NCBI RefSeq assembly: GCF_001456025.1
Contig: NZ_LMTZ01000090.1
Location: 79,222-143,221, forward strand
Direction of reading: 5' to 3'
Source of the DNA: Mastigocoleus testarum BC008
GTDB taxonomy: Bacteria; Cyanobacteriota; Cyanobacteriia; Cyanobacteriales; Nostocaceae
Length of the DNA stretch: 64,000 nucleotides
Shown: piece after piece, positions 38,901 through 47,891 of the stretch
Layout: each line of letters begins with the position of its first letter
Position numbering within the stretch: position 1 is the stretch's first letter
The notes under the pieces: generated by a model
The model's database searches: none
Told to the model about the DNA's origin: nothing
Seen by the model: only the letters and a program-made list of their open reading frames with translations
Program-made: the position numbers and the translations under genes

Positions 38901-39407
38901 GCCATCAAGCCTTTTAACTTGATATGCATAGCTAACTAATACCAAAAAAGAAACTATTGTTGCGAGCAATGCCAAAATTTGGACGTACCAAGAATTTTGA
39001 TCTCGATTCTTTTTACTTAGATTTCTTCTACTTAAAAGCTCTAAAGCAATTCCAACGAGTGTAAAATTTAATGCCGATGTTAGTTCCATGGTCGATGAAA
39101 CTTGAAAACTCTTATCCCATGGCAAATCAATATTTTTAGTCAGAGCTAACAGATATTGAATCATGGAAAATGAAGCTATTATTAAAACCCCACAAGCAGA
39201 AAATCTGGCAATCTTTCTCAACAATAACTGCGAGTAAGAAACCTTAAGTAAAGATAAGTAAAGCTTTTCCCCTATTGTCCGCCTTCTTTGGGTGTCCCAT
39301 AATCCCCCATCAACAGTAAGCTTACTCTTGGAGGCGACAACGGATAGCCACAGCGAGATGCCGGACAAAATAAAACAAAGTGCTATATCCTGTTTTATTG
39401 TCATCAT
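35982..39407 (-). CDS. Hybrid sensor histidine kinase (TM-PAS-PAS-GAF-HisKA-HATPase-REC)
   Basis: 1141 residues; GGAGGG lies 8 nt before the ATG at 39407. About seven hydrophobic segments fill residues 1-270, forming an integral membrane sensor. PAS domains follow at about 290-410 and 420-545, a GAF domain at 560-715, HisKA with the phospho-His in LAVLSHELRSPLNAIL (about 745), HATPase with DTGIGISPERLPHIFE and GGLGLGLAIV, and a C-terminal REC domain (about 1005-1135) with the Asp in VLLSDIKM. The REC acidic pocket reads VVDSES, lacking the usual second acidic residue. It probably autophosphorylates and passes phosphate to its own receiver or to a separate regulator; the signal is unknown. Confidence 0.9.
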   Translation of the reverse strand: MMTIKQDIALCFILSGISLWLSVVASKSKLTVDGGLWDTQRRRTIGEKLYLSLLKVSYSQLLLRKIARFSACGVLIIASFSMIQYLLALTKNIDLPWDKSFQVSSTMELTSALNFTLVGIALELLSRRNLSKKNRDQNSWYVQILALLATIVSFLVLVSYAYQVKRLDGTVAYASMALGTAVGFAVLCAGILSARADLGIMRLITQNTDESSLIRRLIVLTAVIPVGTGWLILKGYHTNRYEAEFAISLFVVTIVLVFTLLIWQCATHIERIIHQRDRPAGLVQSEQENEAKLKTLVGANIMGILFSDSNGAIEQANTEFLRIIGYKRSDISAGTINWQKLTPPEYLHLDRQRLIEARDKGVCTPYEKEFIRKDGTHIPVLINHVRQGTSQNKFVTFVLDLSEKKKAQATLKHRQKWLEDLLNLTPIPLLLIEPKTAKILFANQSAEKFAYNGFFNFNLNSKNTSEYYFTDIFGNSIPPEETPGFKIVNGKKLDGLEINWHTPEYTQSLMIYADTLPAIEGYNSTGVVFIQDITEFKQTEKALSLDDQKLKVLAETSSNLLFKQEPKEFINRLFFKLTQFIDLNAYFYYVVDDKSQVLRLLSHSGISTEIAEGIDKLPIDEGIYGTVAAEREAIVLDYLQISTETQTEELRKIGIKSGYIYPLIIQNKLLGILVLSSYSCSNFQPDELVMMQTVCDQITVAMERLQLINSHQQQIEQLKATNRFKDDFLAVLSHELRSPLNAILGWAQLLRSRQHLDPKKKAQALEIIERNAKTQTQLVEDLLDVSRALRGKLCLRVENCNLVVIIQRVVQTLSVAAQAKKIQVKTILEDDIRTIPGDSDRLEQIIWNLLSNAIKFTPQGGKVTIKLSQITASESLVMGQKNVQIHQEEELPVTEYIQIQVIDTGIGISPERLPHIFELFYQGDISISRSYGGLGLGLAIVRHLVELHGGIIDVESRSKIKGTIFSVKLPLLPRKKEQVNKRDKYITDRSLAVPHSKSSFVSSSLKELKVLVVDSESESRELIYAILRKSQAIVRTVDSVSEAVEILSHWQADVLLSDIKMIDGDGFTLLQKLRDRKLTGNDFPEGPVVSNIPAAALTMSCKTEDRIRALEEGYQLHLPKPVNPTELAMVVANLSQRVKNK

Positions 39408-40048
39408 AATCGCCCTCCAATCACTTGGAATAATTTAAACTTCAAATCAAGCTTCAAATTAAAAACTTCACCTTACAAACTTCACTTTACAAATTTCACT
39501 TTACAAATTTAAGAATACAAAATTAAGATTAAATACTTAAAATTAAAAATTTAAGAGTACAAAACTAAGATTATAAATTTCAAATCACAAACTTAAGATT
39601 ATAAATTTCAAATCATAAACTTAAGATTATAAATTTCAAATCACAAACTTACACTTGAATACCCAAATCATTTATTTATACATCCTAAATAGCTAAAAGC
39701 GAACCCTAGGGCGCATACTGTTCGGGCAATTATAATTCTCGAGGGGAAAGGATCTGCATTCCGTCGAGGCAAGCGATTAGCGAGTGACATCAAATATCTT
39801 TGTTACCGCATCTATCTATCGCCGTAAACTAAAGTGTTTTTGGTAAATTTCTACCCTCTTTCACCTGTATTATATTTTACGTAACTCCCGATTTTACATC
39901 TATCTATATGCATATTTTCGATTATTGGTGTTAGGACTTTGATTTTGAGTCATAAGTCAATTCCTGATAGCACTAAGTACAGCTTTGGGATAATATATTG
40001 CGTCCTAACATCGGTAATTAATACGACCTATCAAGAACTAAATTTGTG
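39408..40048. other. Intergenic region with tandem repeats upstream of the hybrid kinase
   Basis: About 640 bp. The first 240 bp are tandem repeats of AAATTTCAAATCACAAACTT and AAGATTATAAATTTCAAATC units, placed over the likely promoter of the hybrid kinase. The rest (39700-40040) shows nothing I recognise. Confidence 0.65.
39440..39655. repeat. AT-rich tandem repeat (TTAAGATTATAAATTTCAAA units)
   Basis: Units of about 30 bp drift gradually from CTTCACTTTACAAATT to TTAAGATTATAAATTTCAAA. The best copies are at 39560-39655. Confidence 0.85.
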
Positions 40049-40819
40049 TTAAGAAAATAACTTAAATCGCATTAATTGTGTTTCTATTGCTTCTGGCAAA
40101 GTTTTATTTAATTCCTTACTATTTTTAAACTGTAGAATCTGAGTTTGGGGTAAATCAAATGGAATTTGTCCTGGAAATTCTGGACGTTGCATTTGAACTA
40201 TCAAGATTTGTTCGATACGTTTGCTTTGAATGGCATAACCAATTTCTATACAAACATTAGGGCTAGGAATTAATTGAATTTTTTCCTGTTTTTCTAACTT
40301 TGTAATTGGCGTAACATCAGCAATAAATAGCAAACTTTTCCGGATTTTTCGTAACTTCGTTCGGTTAAGTCTTGTAGGGTTATCTTTTGGTCGAGACGAT
40401 TCCACCAAAGAAATTGGTAGACGCGATCGCAAGTTCAGTTTTTCTAGACTTTTAAGTAATCCATCTCGTAGCGAGTCAGCTGCTGCTTCAAACTCATTTT
40501 GCGAGGAGTAGAAAATAATTGGTTCTAACTGTGATAAGACCGATTGCTTAGTAAAATAAATTTCGTGACTAATCAAATCAATATTAGATACGCAATAACT
40601 ACCACTACCCTCAATGTAGAATTCTATATTTTCTCCATCCAGATAACGCCAGAACCAAGTTGATTTTTTGATTTCCTGGCTATCTTCCAAAAAGTCTGCT
40701 CTCAACCCTGATTTCAAAAGACTTTTCTTGCTCAAACGTATATCTGGAGGACGTTTTTCCAACTCTTGAATTGGCTCATAGTCTTGAAGATACCACCCTC
40801 TCAGAGCAATGATCGACAT
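40049..40819 (-). CDS. Deoxyribosyltransferase/TIR-like domain protein
   Basis: 256 residues. The first 130 have no family I can name (MSIIALRGWYLQDYEPI; FYIEGSGSYCVSNIDLISHEIYFTK). The C-terminal half reads like the nucleoside 2-deoxyribosyltransferase/TIR-like fold: SLLFIADVTPI, then SPNVCIEIGYAIQS, then an IPFDLPQTQILQF strand. In related families the Asp and the N-V-x-x-E-x-G-Y-A motif shape a nucleotide or NAD pocket. Such domains occur in nucleotide signalling and antiphage proteins. No other defence gene is adjacent, so a defence role is unsupported. Transcribed away from the gene at 41160. Confidence 0.7.
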   Translation of the reverse strand: MSIIALRGWYLQDYEPIQELEKRPPDIRLSKKSLLKSGLRADFLEDSQEIKKSTWFWRYLDGENIEFYIEGSGSYCVSNIDLISHEIYFTKQSVLSQLEPIIFYSSQNEFEAAADSLRDGLLKSLEKLNLRSRLPISLVESSRPKDNPTRLNRTKLRKIRKSLLFIADVTPITKLEKQEKIQLIPSPNVCIEIGYAIQSKRIEQILIVQMQRPEFPGQIPFDLPQTQILQFKNSKELNKTLPEAIETQLMRFKLFS

Positions 40820-41159
40820 AAGGCGTTGTTTATGACGAATTCAATTTAACTTTGTACAAGCTTACACCCAGCCGGACTCCCTCGAACAACCATAATCGAG
40901 TAAATACTCAACTGGGTGCTCAGTCATTATATGCTTTGATAATTTATTCTTCTGTAATTTATTCTTCTGCAATTTATTCTTCTGCAATTTATTCTTTTTC
41001 AGTAGTTGGGAACTGCAATGAGTATCAGAAGCGTCATAAGCAACTGACAAGGAAAAAATCATTAGTGGCATTTTTTTGCCTTGCGCTTTTTATTACCTCT
41101 TCCCATTCCGGGGTAACGTAGTTAACAATGGGTTGATATGTTTCAAATAATTCAACCTT
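40820..41159. promoter_or_regulatory. Divergent intergenic region with ATTTATTCTTCTG repeats
   Basis: 340 bp between divergent genes. Four ATTTATTCTTCTGCAATT units occupy about 40938-41000. Open frames on both strands here are products of this repeat. Promoters for both neighbours are expected in this stretch. Confidence 0.6.
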
Positions 41160-41414
41160 ATGCCTAGAAAACCTAGTGAATACTTAGTGCACGTGATACT
41201 TGAAGGCGGACATAAAGAAGAGGTCCGTTTTCCCACAATTCAGGAATTTCAAAAGTGGTACAGTGGGGAGCTTGTGCCAAAATCAGCTTCCAACGACTTT
41301 ATCAGCGTGCCGATCAAAAATATTCAGGGAGAGTATATGGTTATACGTCCATCCCGAGTATTAGGGTTGCGAGTAGAACCAGTATTTAGTTCTAGTGTAG
41401 AAAGATTTACATAA
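41160..41414 (+). CDS. Conserved-looking hypothetical protein, 84 aa, upstream of mltA
   Basis: 84 residues, no signal peptide, a small beta-rich protein (EYLVHVILEGGHKEEVRF; YMVIRPSRVLGLRVEPVF). Not recognised. It ends 16 bp before the lytic transglycosylase start on the same strand, so it is probably co-transcribed with mltA. No catalytic motif visible. Confidence 0.75.
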   Translation: MPRKPSEYLVHVILEGGHKEEVRFPTIQEFQKWYSGELVPKSASNDFISVPIKNIQGEYMVIRPSRVLGLRVEPVFSSSVERFT

Positions 41415-41430
41415 TTTCCATAAAAAATCT

Positions 41431-42708
41431 ATGAAAAAAATGTTTGCTTTGGTTTCTTTGAGTCTGGGAATTACTCTTGTAACCCCTGTTTTTTCGGCAT
41501 CCGCACAGGTCCGGCTACCCAGGAGATTACCGCGTTCATTACCAGTACCGAGTCAGTCACAGGAGTTGTCACCCCAAATACCAAGCAAACTAGAAACACC
41601 ACCACCAGCCCTCAAGCCAATGGATATGGATTTTGAATGCAGTCCCCGACATGCTTGCTTGGGTTGGGATTCTCAATTATTTTGGGGTAGATTTGGCAAA
41701 ACTGCCGATCGCTGGTCTATGGTAAGGTCTATCGACCACAGTTTGCGCTATCTCAAAACTCCTACAGCGGCTAGGGTTTATGCTGATTATCCTATAGAAG
41801 GAATTACCCTCGAACGGGTACGTCGAAGTTTATTACGTTTTCGCCAACTACTACTAAAGTCCAAAACTCCCACACAGTTACAAGATGCTGTTCGTCGGGA
41901 ATTTGAATTTTATAAATCTATCGGCAATGACGGTCAAGGAACAGTTAAGTTTACCTCCTACTACGAACCGATATATGAAGCAAGTCGTCAGCGAACATCT
42001 GTTTATAAATATCCGTTATATAGACTACCACCAGATTTTGCACAATGGCCCCAACCCCATCCCAAACGCTTAGAACTGGAAGGTAAAGATGGTTTATTGG
42101 GGGATAAAAGTCCCCTCAAAGGTTTAGAGTTATTTTGGTTCCGCAATCGTTTAGATGCATATCTAATACATATTCAAGGTTCGGCAAAGTTAAAGTTAAC
42201 GGACGGTACCACAACATCAGTCGGTTATGCAAACGGAACCCAATATCCTTGGACGAGCATTGGTAAGGAATTACTAAAAGATGAGAGAATTACTCGCAAA
42301 AGTGCTTCTATGCCGGGTATTTTACGTCACTTTAAACTGAATCCCGAGGATATGAACGAGTATTTACCCCGTTGGGAACGTTTTATATTTTTTAGGGACA
42401 AAGGTAATACACCGGCTGTAGGTAGCATAGGTGTTCCGGTAACTGCAGATCGTTCCATTGCTACTGATAAGTCGATTATGCCCCCTGGCGCTTTAGCGAT
42501 TATTAATTCTTCATTTCCTTATCCTACTAAAGGGGGAGGATTAACTTATCGTCGGGTGAGTCGCTTTGTGCTGGATCAGGATACCGGTAGTGCAATTAAA
42601 GGTCCGGGACGAGTGGATTATTTTGCCGGTCGTGGAAAAATTGCTGGCGATCGCGCCGGGGTTACCGGTGGTCCCGGAACTTTATATTATCTATTGCTTA
42701 AAAAATAA
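41431..42708 (+). CDS. mltA: Membrane-bound lytic transglycosylase A (MltA)
   Basis: 425 residues. A signal peptide (MKKMFALVSLSLGITL, cleavage after SASA) without a lipobox suggests a soluble periplasmic form. The MltA domain contains VKFTSYYEPIYEASRQRT (about 170) and FWFRNRLDAYLIHIQGSAKL. A 3D (three-Asp) domain near the C-terminus has GSAIKGPGRVDYFAGRG, containing the expected catalytic Asp. It cleaves the MurNAc-GlcNAc bond of peptidoglycan with 1,6-anhydro product formation, allowing wall turnover. Preceded by a small hypothetical gene 16 bp upstream. Confidence 0.92.
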   Translation: MKKMFALVSLSLGITLVTPVFSASAQVRLPRRLPRSLPVPSQSQELSPQIPSKLETPPPALKPMDMDFECSPRHACLGWDSQLFWGRFGKTADRWSMVRSIDHSLRYLKTPTAARVYADYPIEGITLERVRRSLLRFRQLLLKSKTPTQLQDAVRREFEFYKSIGNDGQGTVKFTSYYEPIYEASRQRTSVYKYPLYRLPPDFAQWPQPHPKRLELEGKDGLLGDKSPLKGLELFWFRNRLDAYLIHIQGSAKLKLTDGTTTSVGYANGTQYPWTSIGKELLKDERITRKSASMPGILRHFKLNPEDMNEYLPRWERFIFFRDKGNTPAVGSIGVPVTADRSIATDKSIMPPGALAIINSSFPYPTKGGGLTYRRVSRFVLDQDTGSAIKGPGRVDYFAGRGKIAGDRAGVTGGPGTLYYLLLKK

Positions 42709-42729
42709 TTTTATGTTGAAAGGGAACAG

Positions 42730-42820
42730 CGTGGGAAGTGTGAGGAGTGTGGGGAGTGTGGAAAGTGTGGGGAGTGTGGAAAGTGTGGAAAGTGTGGAAA
42801 GTGTGGAAAGTGTGGGAAGA
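42730..42820. repeat. GGAAAGTGTGGGGAGTGT tandem run
   Basis: About ten nonamers (GGGGAGTGT and GGAAAGTGT) directly behind mltA. The same repeat type is seen at 20216-20255, and its inverse near 44216-44245. Confidence 0.9.
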
Positions 42821-42872
42821 GAGTAAAAACGCTGTAACCTGACAACCCGATCCAAAAAGTTTTGTTTTTTTC

Positions 42873-42902
42873 AGGACGCGATTTTTGCGTCCTCTATTAT
42901 TT
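42873..42902 (+). terminator. Terminator-like hairpin behind mltA
   Basis: AGGACGC and GCGTCCT pair with a seven-base loop, followed by a T-rich stretch (CTATTATTTTTGATTTTTAT). The T-run is interrupted, so efficiency is uncertain. Confidence 0.65.
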
Positions 42903-43065
42903 TTGATTTTTATTTATTCTCCTAATCCCCAGTCCCCAGTCGCCAGTCCCCAATCCCTAATCGCAAAAATAATCCCTACAAATAGTTGCGAGTCATTTAA
43001 ATTGCATTATGCTATTTACGCAACATGATTTCAAAGTAATTCTATTAACAAAATTATTGTGAGTA

Positions 43066-44115
43066 ATGAAATTTAGCGAAATTGTAGAAAAACTGGGTGA
43101 AGCTGCTGTTTCCAATAGTTTGACAATCAATAAAGAACTCGATCCGGAAATTACAGGAACCGCAGCCATTGATGATGAATCAAGTTCTAGCACCATTAGT
43201 TATGTTGAAGGGGTAAAATTTAAAACTTTTGTTAATGCTACTAACGCCAGCGCTTTAATTTTACCGAAGGACAAAGACTTACAAACTCAAGCCTTGGAAA
43301 GAGGTATAGCTTGGATTGAAACCTCAAATTCAAGACTTTTATTTGCCAAGACTATTGCTATTTTCTATCAACCTTGGCGTCCGGCGGCTGAAATTCATCC
43401 CACTGCTGTGATTCATCCCACAGCCAAAATCGGTCTTAATGTCTATATTGGTGCCCATGTTGTTATTCAAGCAGAAGCTGAAATTGGTAACGATGTGTGT
43501 ATTCATCCCAATGTAGTAATTTACCCCAATTGTAAAATTGGCGATCGCACAATTTTGCACGCCAACTGCAGCATTCACGAACGAACCCAAATTGGTATGG
43601 ATTGCCAAATTAATAGTGGTTCGGTTATTGGTGCTGAAGGTTTTGGTTTTATCCCAACTGCAACTGGTTGGGAAAAGATGCATCAGTCAGGTTACACAAT
43701 TTTAGAAGATGGTGTAGAGATTGGTTGCAATACCACCATAGATCGCCCAGCAGTAGGAGAAACAAGAATTGGGCGGAATACAGTTATAGATAATTTAGTC
43801 CAAATAGGTCATGGCTGTAAGACCGGTGTAGGTTGTGCGATCGCTGCTCAGACTGGGATGGCTGGAGGTGTAGAGCTTGGAAATCGAGTTATACTTGCCG
43901 GACAAGTGGGAATTGCAAACCAGGTAAAATTTGGTGATGGGTCCATCGCCTCGGCAAATTCTGGAGTTCATTCTGATGTTCCTCCCGGAGAAACCGTTTC
44001 TGGTTATCCAGCGGTATCCCACAGTCAATATTTGAAAGTATCGGCTATTTTGAACCGTTTACCAGAAATGTATCAAATGTTCAGAAAATGGAAACGAAAG
44101 CTAGGAAATCTTTGA
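43066..44115 (+). CDS. lpxD: UDP-3-O-acylglucosamine N-acyltransferase
   Basis: 349 residues, typical length. An N-terminal LpxD uridine-binding domain (about 1-100) precedes a left-handed beta-helix of hexapeptide repeats (IHPTAVIHPTAKIGLNVYIG and onward), with the catalytic His in QIGHGCKTG (about 250). A C-terminal helix ends the protein. It transfers a hydroxyacyl chain from ACP to UDP-3-O-acyl-glucosamine in lipid A synthesis. No other lpx gene lies in the window. The fatty-acid carrier gene acpP is about 5 kb downstream, without evident operon link. Confidence 0.93.
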   Translation: MKFSEIVEKLGEAAVSNSLTINKELDPEITGTAAIDDESSSSTISYVEGVKFKTFVNATNASALILPKDKDLQTQALERGIAWIETSNSRLLFAKTIAIFYQPWRPAAEIHPTAVIHPTAKIGLNVYIGAHVVIQAEAEIGNDVCIHPNVVIYPNCKIGDRTILHANCSIHERTQIGMDCQINSGSVIGAEGFGFIPTATGWEKMHQSGYTILEDGVEIGCNTTIDRPAVGETRIGRNTVIDNLVQIGHGCKTGVGCAIAAQTGMAGGVELGNRVILAGQVGIANQVKFGDGSIASANSGVHSDVPPGETVSGYPAVSHSQYLKVSAILNRLPEMYQMFRKWKRKLGNL

Positions 44116-45131
44116 CTTTTCCTAATGAAGTCCTTCTTACTTAATGTTTGCTTAAGCTTTTTTGTTTGATGCCAAATCCGATTTTTAAAACCCCTTTATA
44201 TTTTTTGGGATTTCCCCCCACACTTTCCACACCTCCCACACTTCCCTCTCTCATTTTAAAAAGGGGCAATTAACCCGGATTTAGTATGAGTTCCAGCAGC
44301 CCCAATATCCGGGGCATTTTAATATTTTGGGGGTACATTTTGGGAATATATTTTGGAAGTAATATCTTATAAGAAAAACTTTATGAATAAAATATTACAA
44401 ATCAAACTTCTGATATTTTGTTATTGTCAATTGTGCGTGTTAATCTCACCATGATGTTAAAATTTTTCGATCTATATTCGATTTATCAACTTGAAAATAT
44501 TTTGTATTCCAGCACACATTACAAAATGGTTTAGAACAAAAATCAATTATTTCAATATGTGAAAAATAATCTAATTTTAGCCTGATGTGTTTGACGCACA
44601 CAAATTATCAATTTCAAAAACTAGTTTTAAAAAACTACAAAAAGATACAAGACATAACATCATAACCTAAAATTAATGGTTATGCTTAACTTTCTCTATT
44701 GTGACTAACCTGTCAGAAATTTGCTGAGGCTAATATCAAAAAACACGTTAGAGTATTAGTGAAATTAGTTTGTGTCTATAGTAAATTTTTTTTCATTATG
44801 AGATACGGTTGCCATTTCAGGTTATTTAGACAACAATTTATATTCGCATATCTCAATAAATAGCTGAGCACACTGAAAATAAGCTTGCTCCTCTCGGAAA
44901 TTTCGAGTTAATTAAATTGTATTTGATTCGTTTTGACTTCTCAAACAAAAGAATTTACATAACACACACACATTTTTAGGGGATTTATATTTTACGAGTA
45001 CGTTCTGCGAATATATCCTTTAATCAAATGGCTATTTACATAAGCTCATGTAGAATTTATAGCGATTGTATTCGTAATTTTATTTATAGCTGATAGAGAA
45101 GCATCGGCTAAATTTGTTTGGAGAAATCACT
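44116..45131. other. 1.0-kb AT-rich intergenic region
   Basis: Contains a CCACACTTTCCACACCTC tandem patch (44216-44250), the inverse of the GGAAAGTGT repeat found elsewhere. Beyond that I see no gene, RNA or inverted element. The promoter of the next gene should lie in its last part. Confidence 0.55.
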
Positions 45132-47687
45132 ATGCCTCAAATTAATCTTGCGGAAAATATCCGGGGCGAAAAAACGAGTAACTTATCCGTTGGTAAATAC
45201 ACCATTGAACTTAGTAATATCAATGGTGCTGTCATTGAACAGGGAACTAAACCAGAAGTACTTCTAATAGATCCACCTTCCCCAAGCGATGGGGCGCTTA
45301 CAAAGCTTAAGGGAGATGATGAACTGATAGACTTGGAAAGCATAGTTGAGCAAATTGCTGCAATTCTCCAGTCTAGTCAGTACGTGGAATTACGTAGTAA
45401 GCCGGGATTAGAACAAACAGCTTTGTTGCGTTGTTTGGCAAATCACAGTCAAATCAATTCCCTGTTTTCCTATAAGGTTATCTACTTACAGGTATTTCAT
45501 CCAGAAGTTGAAGACATACTTCAGCGTATTTGGGAAAATTTTTATCGCACCGATATTTCCTATAAACCCACCCCAGAAGAAATTCAGCGAGATATTGCAC
45601 AGAAGGAAGTATTAGTCGTACTCGACGAAAATAAACTAATACAAGATGAATTTAAAGAACTGTTTAAAAGCGCAGCAAAATGTAAATTTATTTTCACTTC
45701 TTCTCAGAGAAAAATCTTAGAGCCCAAAAATGTTATTGATTTAACTGGGTGGAAAGAAAAAGATACAATATTGTTTTTGAAAAATTACTTGCAGCATTCC
45801 TTGAATGATGAAGAGCTAGAAGCGGCAAGAGTTTTACATGCAAAACTAAAAGGAAACCCAACATATATCAAGTTAGTAGTAACCAATATTACTCAACGTG
45901 GTTTGGCACTAAGTCAATTAGTATCCGAGTTCTCTGATACTGCACCCGAACAGCATATTATTAAATATATCCTTGCATCTCTAACACATCAACAACGCCA
46001 CATAGTGGATTTACTCACAGTGATGGGAGATGTGGGTCTAGATGGGAATCAAGTAGTATCGATAACCACATCTTCAGAATATTCTCAGATTCTGAAAGAG
46101 TTGTGTGAGGTTCATATACTAAGATTCGATGGTTCTCGCTACACTCTCACGCTTGTAATTCGAGAATTTTTGTCTCCTCCAAGTAAATTAATTGAACCCC
46201 TAGAAAATGCATTAAATTACTTTAAAAAGGTAGGGCAGAAATATCAATCAAAACCCGATCTCCTATGTCCAGAAATCGATGCCATACTACAACTGTTAGA
46301 AATTGCAGTTACAGCGAGTCGTTGGCAAGATGTAGTATTTCTGGGAATGTCTGTAGAAAGTTCCTTAGTCTTAAATAAATCTTGGGGCTTGTGGAAACAA
46401 GTACTACAAAGAATATTACAAGCATCGCAAGCTAGCCAAGAAAAAGCAATTCAAGCTTGGGCTTATCACCAGCTGGGTACTTGTTACCTGTGCTTAGAAG
46501 ATGTTAGTACAGCAACTGATTACTTAAACAAAGCATTAGACATACGTACATCTTTAGACGACCAAACAGCAATTATCGCCACCGGTCATCATTTAGATTT
46601 ACTCCAACTGAATTTTGATTCCCATTTATCTAGCACTCCAATAGCCGATACCAACGTATTCACAAACGATACGACCTTACTTTATTCGCAACTAGAATCC
46701 AATCGGGATGAAACTCAAATTCCTTCTGATACTCATGTTGCAGATAGTAATTTACAGCGGAATGAAGATAAAGAATTACCAACTCGAATATATCGAAAGG
46801 GATCGTTCGAATTTTTGAAAAATTCCCCTCCTGAAAAAACTTCTTCCCCATCAAAAGGAATTATTGCTGCAGGGGTTTTCCTGTCTGGAGGATTGGTAGG
46901 ATTACTCAGTTGGAATCGTATAACTCATACACCTGAAAATTCAACTTCTGATAATCCTCCGGATAATTCCCAATCCATTTCACCTGTGGTAGATTCAGTC
47001 CCAAAACCCGTTTCAACTCCTTCCTCGGTTAGTAAGCCTGAGCCCATATATTTGCCTCCAATTCCAGAAATAGCGTTACCAACATCGTCCCAGCTTGGAG
47101 AGCCTCCCGCTCCTGAGCCGCCTTTGGTACCATCAGCCGAACATCGGCATCCCCCCAATCAGAGAAATATATATAACTTCAATCCAAAGCTACCCAAAGA
47201 AATTCAGAAGAACAATTCTAAGAAAAATCCTAAAAAGTCTAAATCTTCAACTGAATCAACTACCGAATCAGATTTTCCAGGATTGGAATCTCCATCTCCT
47301 CCACTTCCCCCCCTGTCACCAAATATAGAACTCAGTCCCAACATCAATCAATCTACTTCCCAAGTTCTCTCTAGTCCTAAAGCTATATCCACACCCAGAG
47401 CAAATATCACCCCCACTCCCATTCCAACTCCAAAACCTAATCCGACTCCCAAACCGAATCCAAACCCAAAACCCAGTTCTGCCGATTCAAATTCAGATCA
47501 TTCAAATTCAGATCATTCAAATTCAGATCATTCAAATTCAGATCGTTCAAGTTCAAAGTCTACAGTTTCACCAAATATCAAAACTGCTCCAGGTAAAAAA
47601 AATAAATCTTTACAGAATTCGGGTTCAAACCAAGTAATACCAGAACCTATGGTAGTACCCGGTTTTACACCGATATCTGTGGAATGA
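45132..47687 (+). CDS. NB-ARC-like protein with lost P-loop, TPR, one TM and Pro-rich tail
   Basis: 851 residues. Start set at ATG 45132, 6 nt behind GGAGAA; a TTG six codons upstream is also open. Residues about 60-355 follow the STAND/NB-ARC order: a P-loop position (ELRSKPGLEQTALLR) that has lost the GK(S/T), a Walker-B-like VLVVLDEN, an RNBS-B-like FIFTSSQR, a GxP-type KGNPTYIKL and a winged-helix-like segment. TPR helices follow (about 415-490). One membrane segment (IIAAGVFLSGGLVGLLSW, about 577-594) and a long Pro/Ser/Asn tail with PNPTPKPNP and NSDHS repeats complete it. The ATPase is probably inactive, leaving a scaffold role. Function unknown. Confidence 0.8.
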   Translation: MPQINLAENIRGEKTSNLSVGKYTIELSNINGAVIEQGTKPEVLLIDPPSPSDGALTKLKGDDELIDLESIVEQIAAILQSSQYVELRSKPGLEQTALLRCLANHSQINSLFSYKVIYLQVFHPEVEDILQRIWENFYRTDISYKPTPEEIQRDIAQKEVLVVLDENKLIQDEFKELFKSAAKCKFIFTSSQRKILEPKNVIDLTGWKEKDTILFLKNYLQHSLNDEELEAARVLHAKLKGNPTYIKLVVTNITQRGLALSQLVSEFSDTAPEQHIIKYILASLTHQQRHIVDLLTVMGDVGLDGNQVVSITTSSEYSQILKELCEVHILRFDGSRYTLTLVIREFLSPPSKLIEPLENALNYFKKVGQKYQSKPDLLCPEIDAILQLLEIAVTASRWQDVVFLGMSVESSLVLNKSWGLWKQVLQRILQASQASQEKAIQAWAYHQLGTCYLCLEDVSTATDYLNKALDIRTSLDDQTAIIATGHHLDLLQLNFDSHLSSTPIADTNVFTNDTTLLYSQLESNRDETQIPSDTHVADSNLQRNEDKELPTRIYRKGSFEFLKNSPPEKTSSPSKGIIAAGVFLSGGLVGLLSWNRITHTPENSTSDNPPDNSQSISPVVDSVPKPVSTPSSVSKPEPIYLPPIPEIALPTSSQLGEPPAPEPPLVPSAEHRHPPNQRNIYNFNPKLPKEIQKNNSKKNPKKSKSSTESTTESDFPGLESPSPPLPPLSPNIELSPNINQSTSQVLSSPKAISTPRANITPTPIPTPKPNPTPKPNPNPKPSSADSNSDHSNSDHSNSDHSNSDRSSSKSTVSPNIKTAPGKKNKSLQNSGSNQVIPEPMVVPGFTPISVE
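47484..47556 (+). repeat. In-frame 15-bp repeat encoding NSDHS units
   Basis: TCAAATTCAGATCAT is repeated four to five times near the 3' end of the pseudo-NB-ARC gene. The unit keeps the reading frame, like the SEDLE repeat at 4144. Confidence 0.9.
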
Positions 47688-47696
47688 TTTTGGGTC

Positions 47697-47835
47697 GTGG
47701 GTAATGGGTAGTAGGTAATAGGTAATAGGTAATGGGTAATGGGTAATAGGTAATAGGTAATGGGTAATGGGTAATAGGTAATGGGTAATGGGTGGTAATA
47801 GGTAATGGGTAATGGGTAATGGGTAATGGAATGGG
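47697..47835. repeat. TAATGGG/TAATAGG tandem run
   Basis: About twenty heptamers (GGTAATG, GGTAATA) lie between the convergent stops of the NB-ARC-like and HdrB-like genes. Apparent minus-strand frames here (PITHYPLPIT-type) are repeat artefacts. Confidence 0.9.
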
Positions 47836-47891
47836 TAATGGGAATCATAATTTTTTCCAATCCCCAGTCCCCAATCCCCAGTCCCCAATAT

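Noticed and set aside
40852..41121. Overlapping frames on both strands upstream of the 84-residue gene
   Set aside because: They are made from the ATTTATTCTTCTG repeat and lack a ribosome binding site.
47528..47888. Minus-strand frames rich in PITHYPLPITYY
   Set aside because: Produced by the TAATGGG heptamer array between convergent genes.
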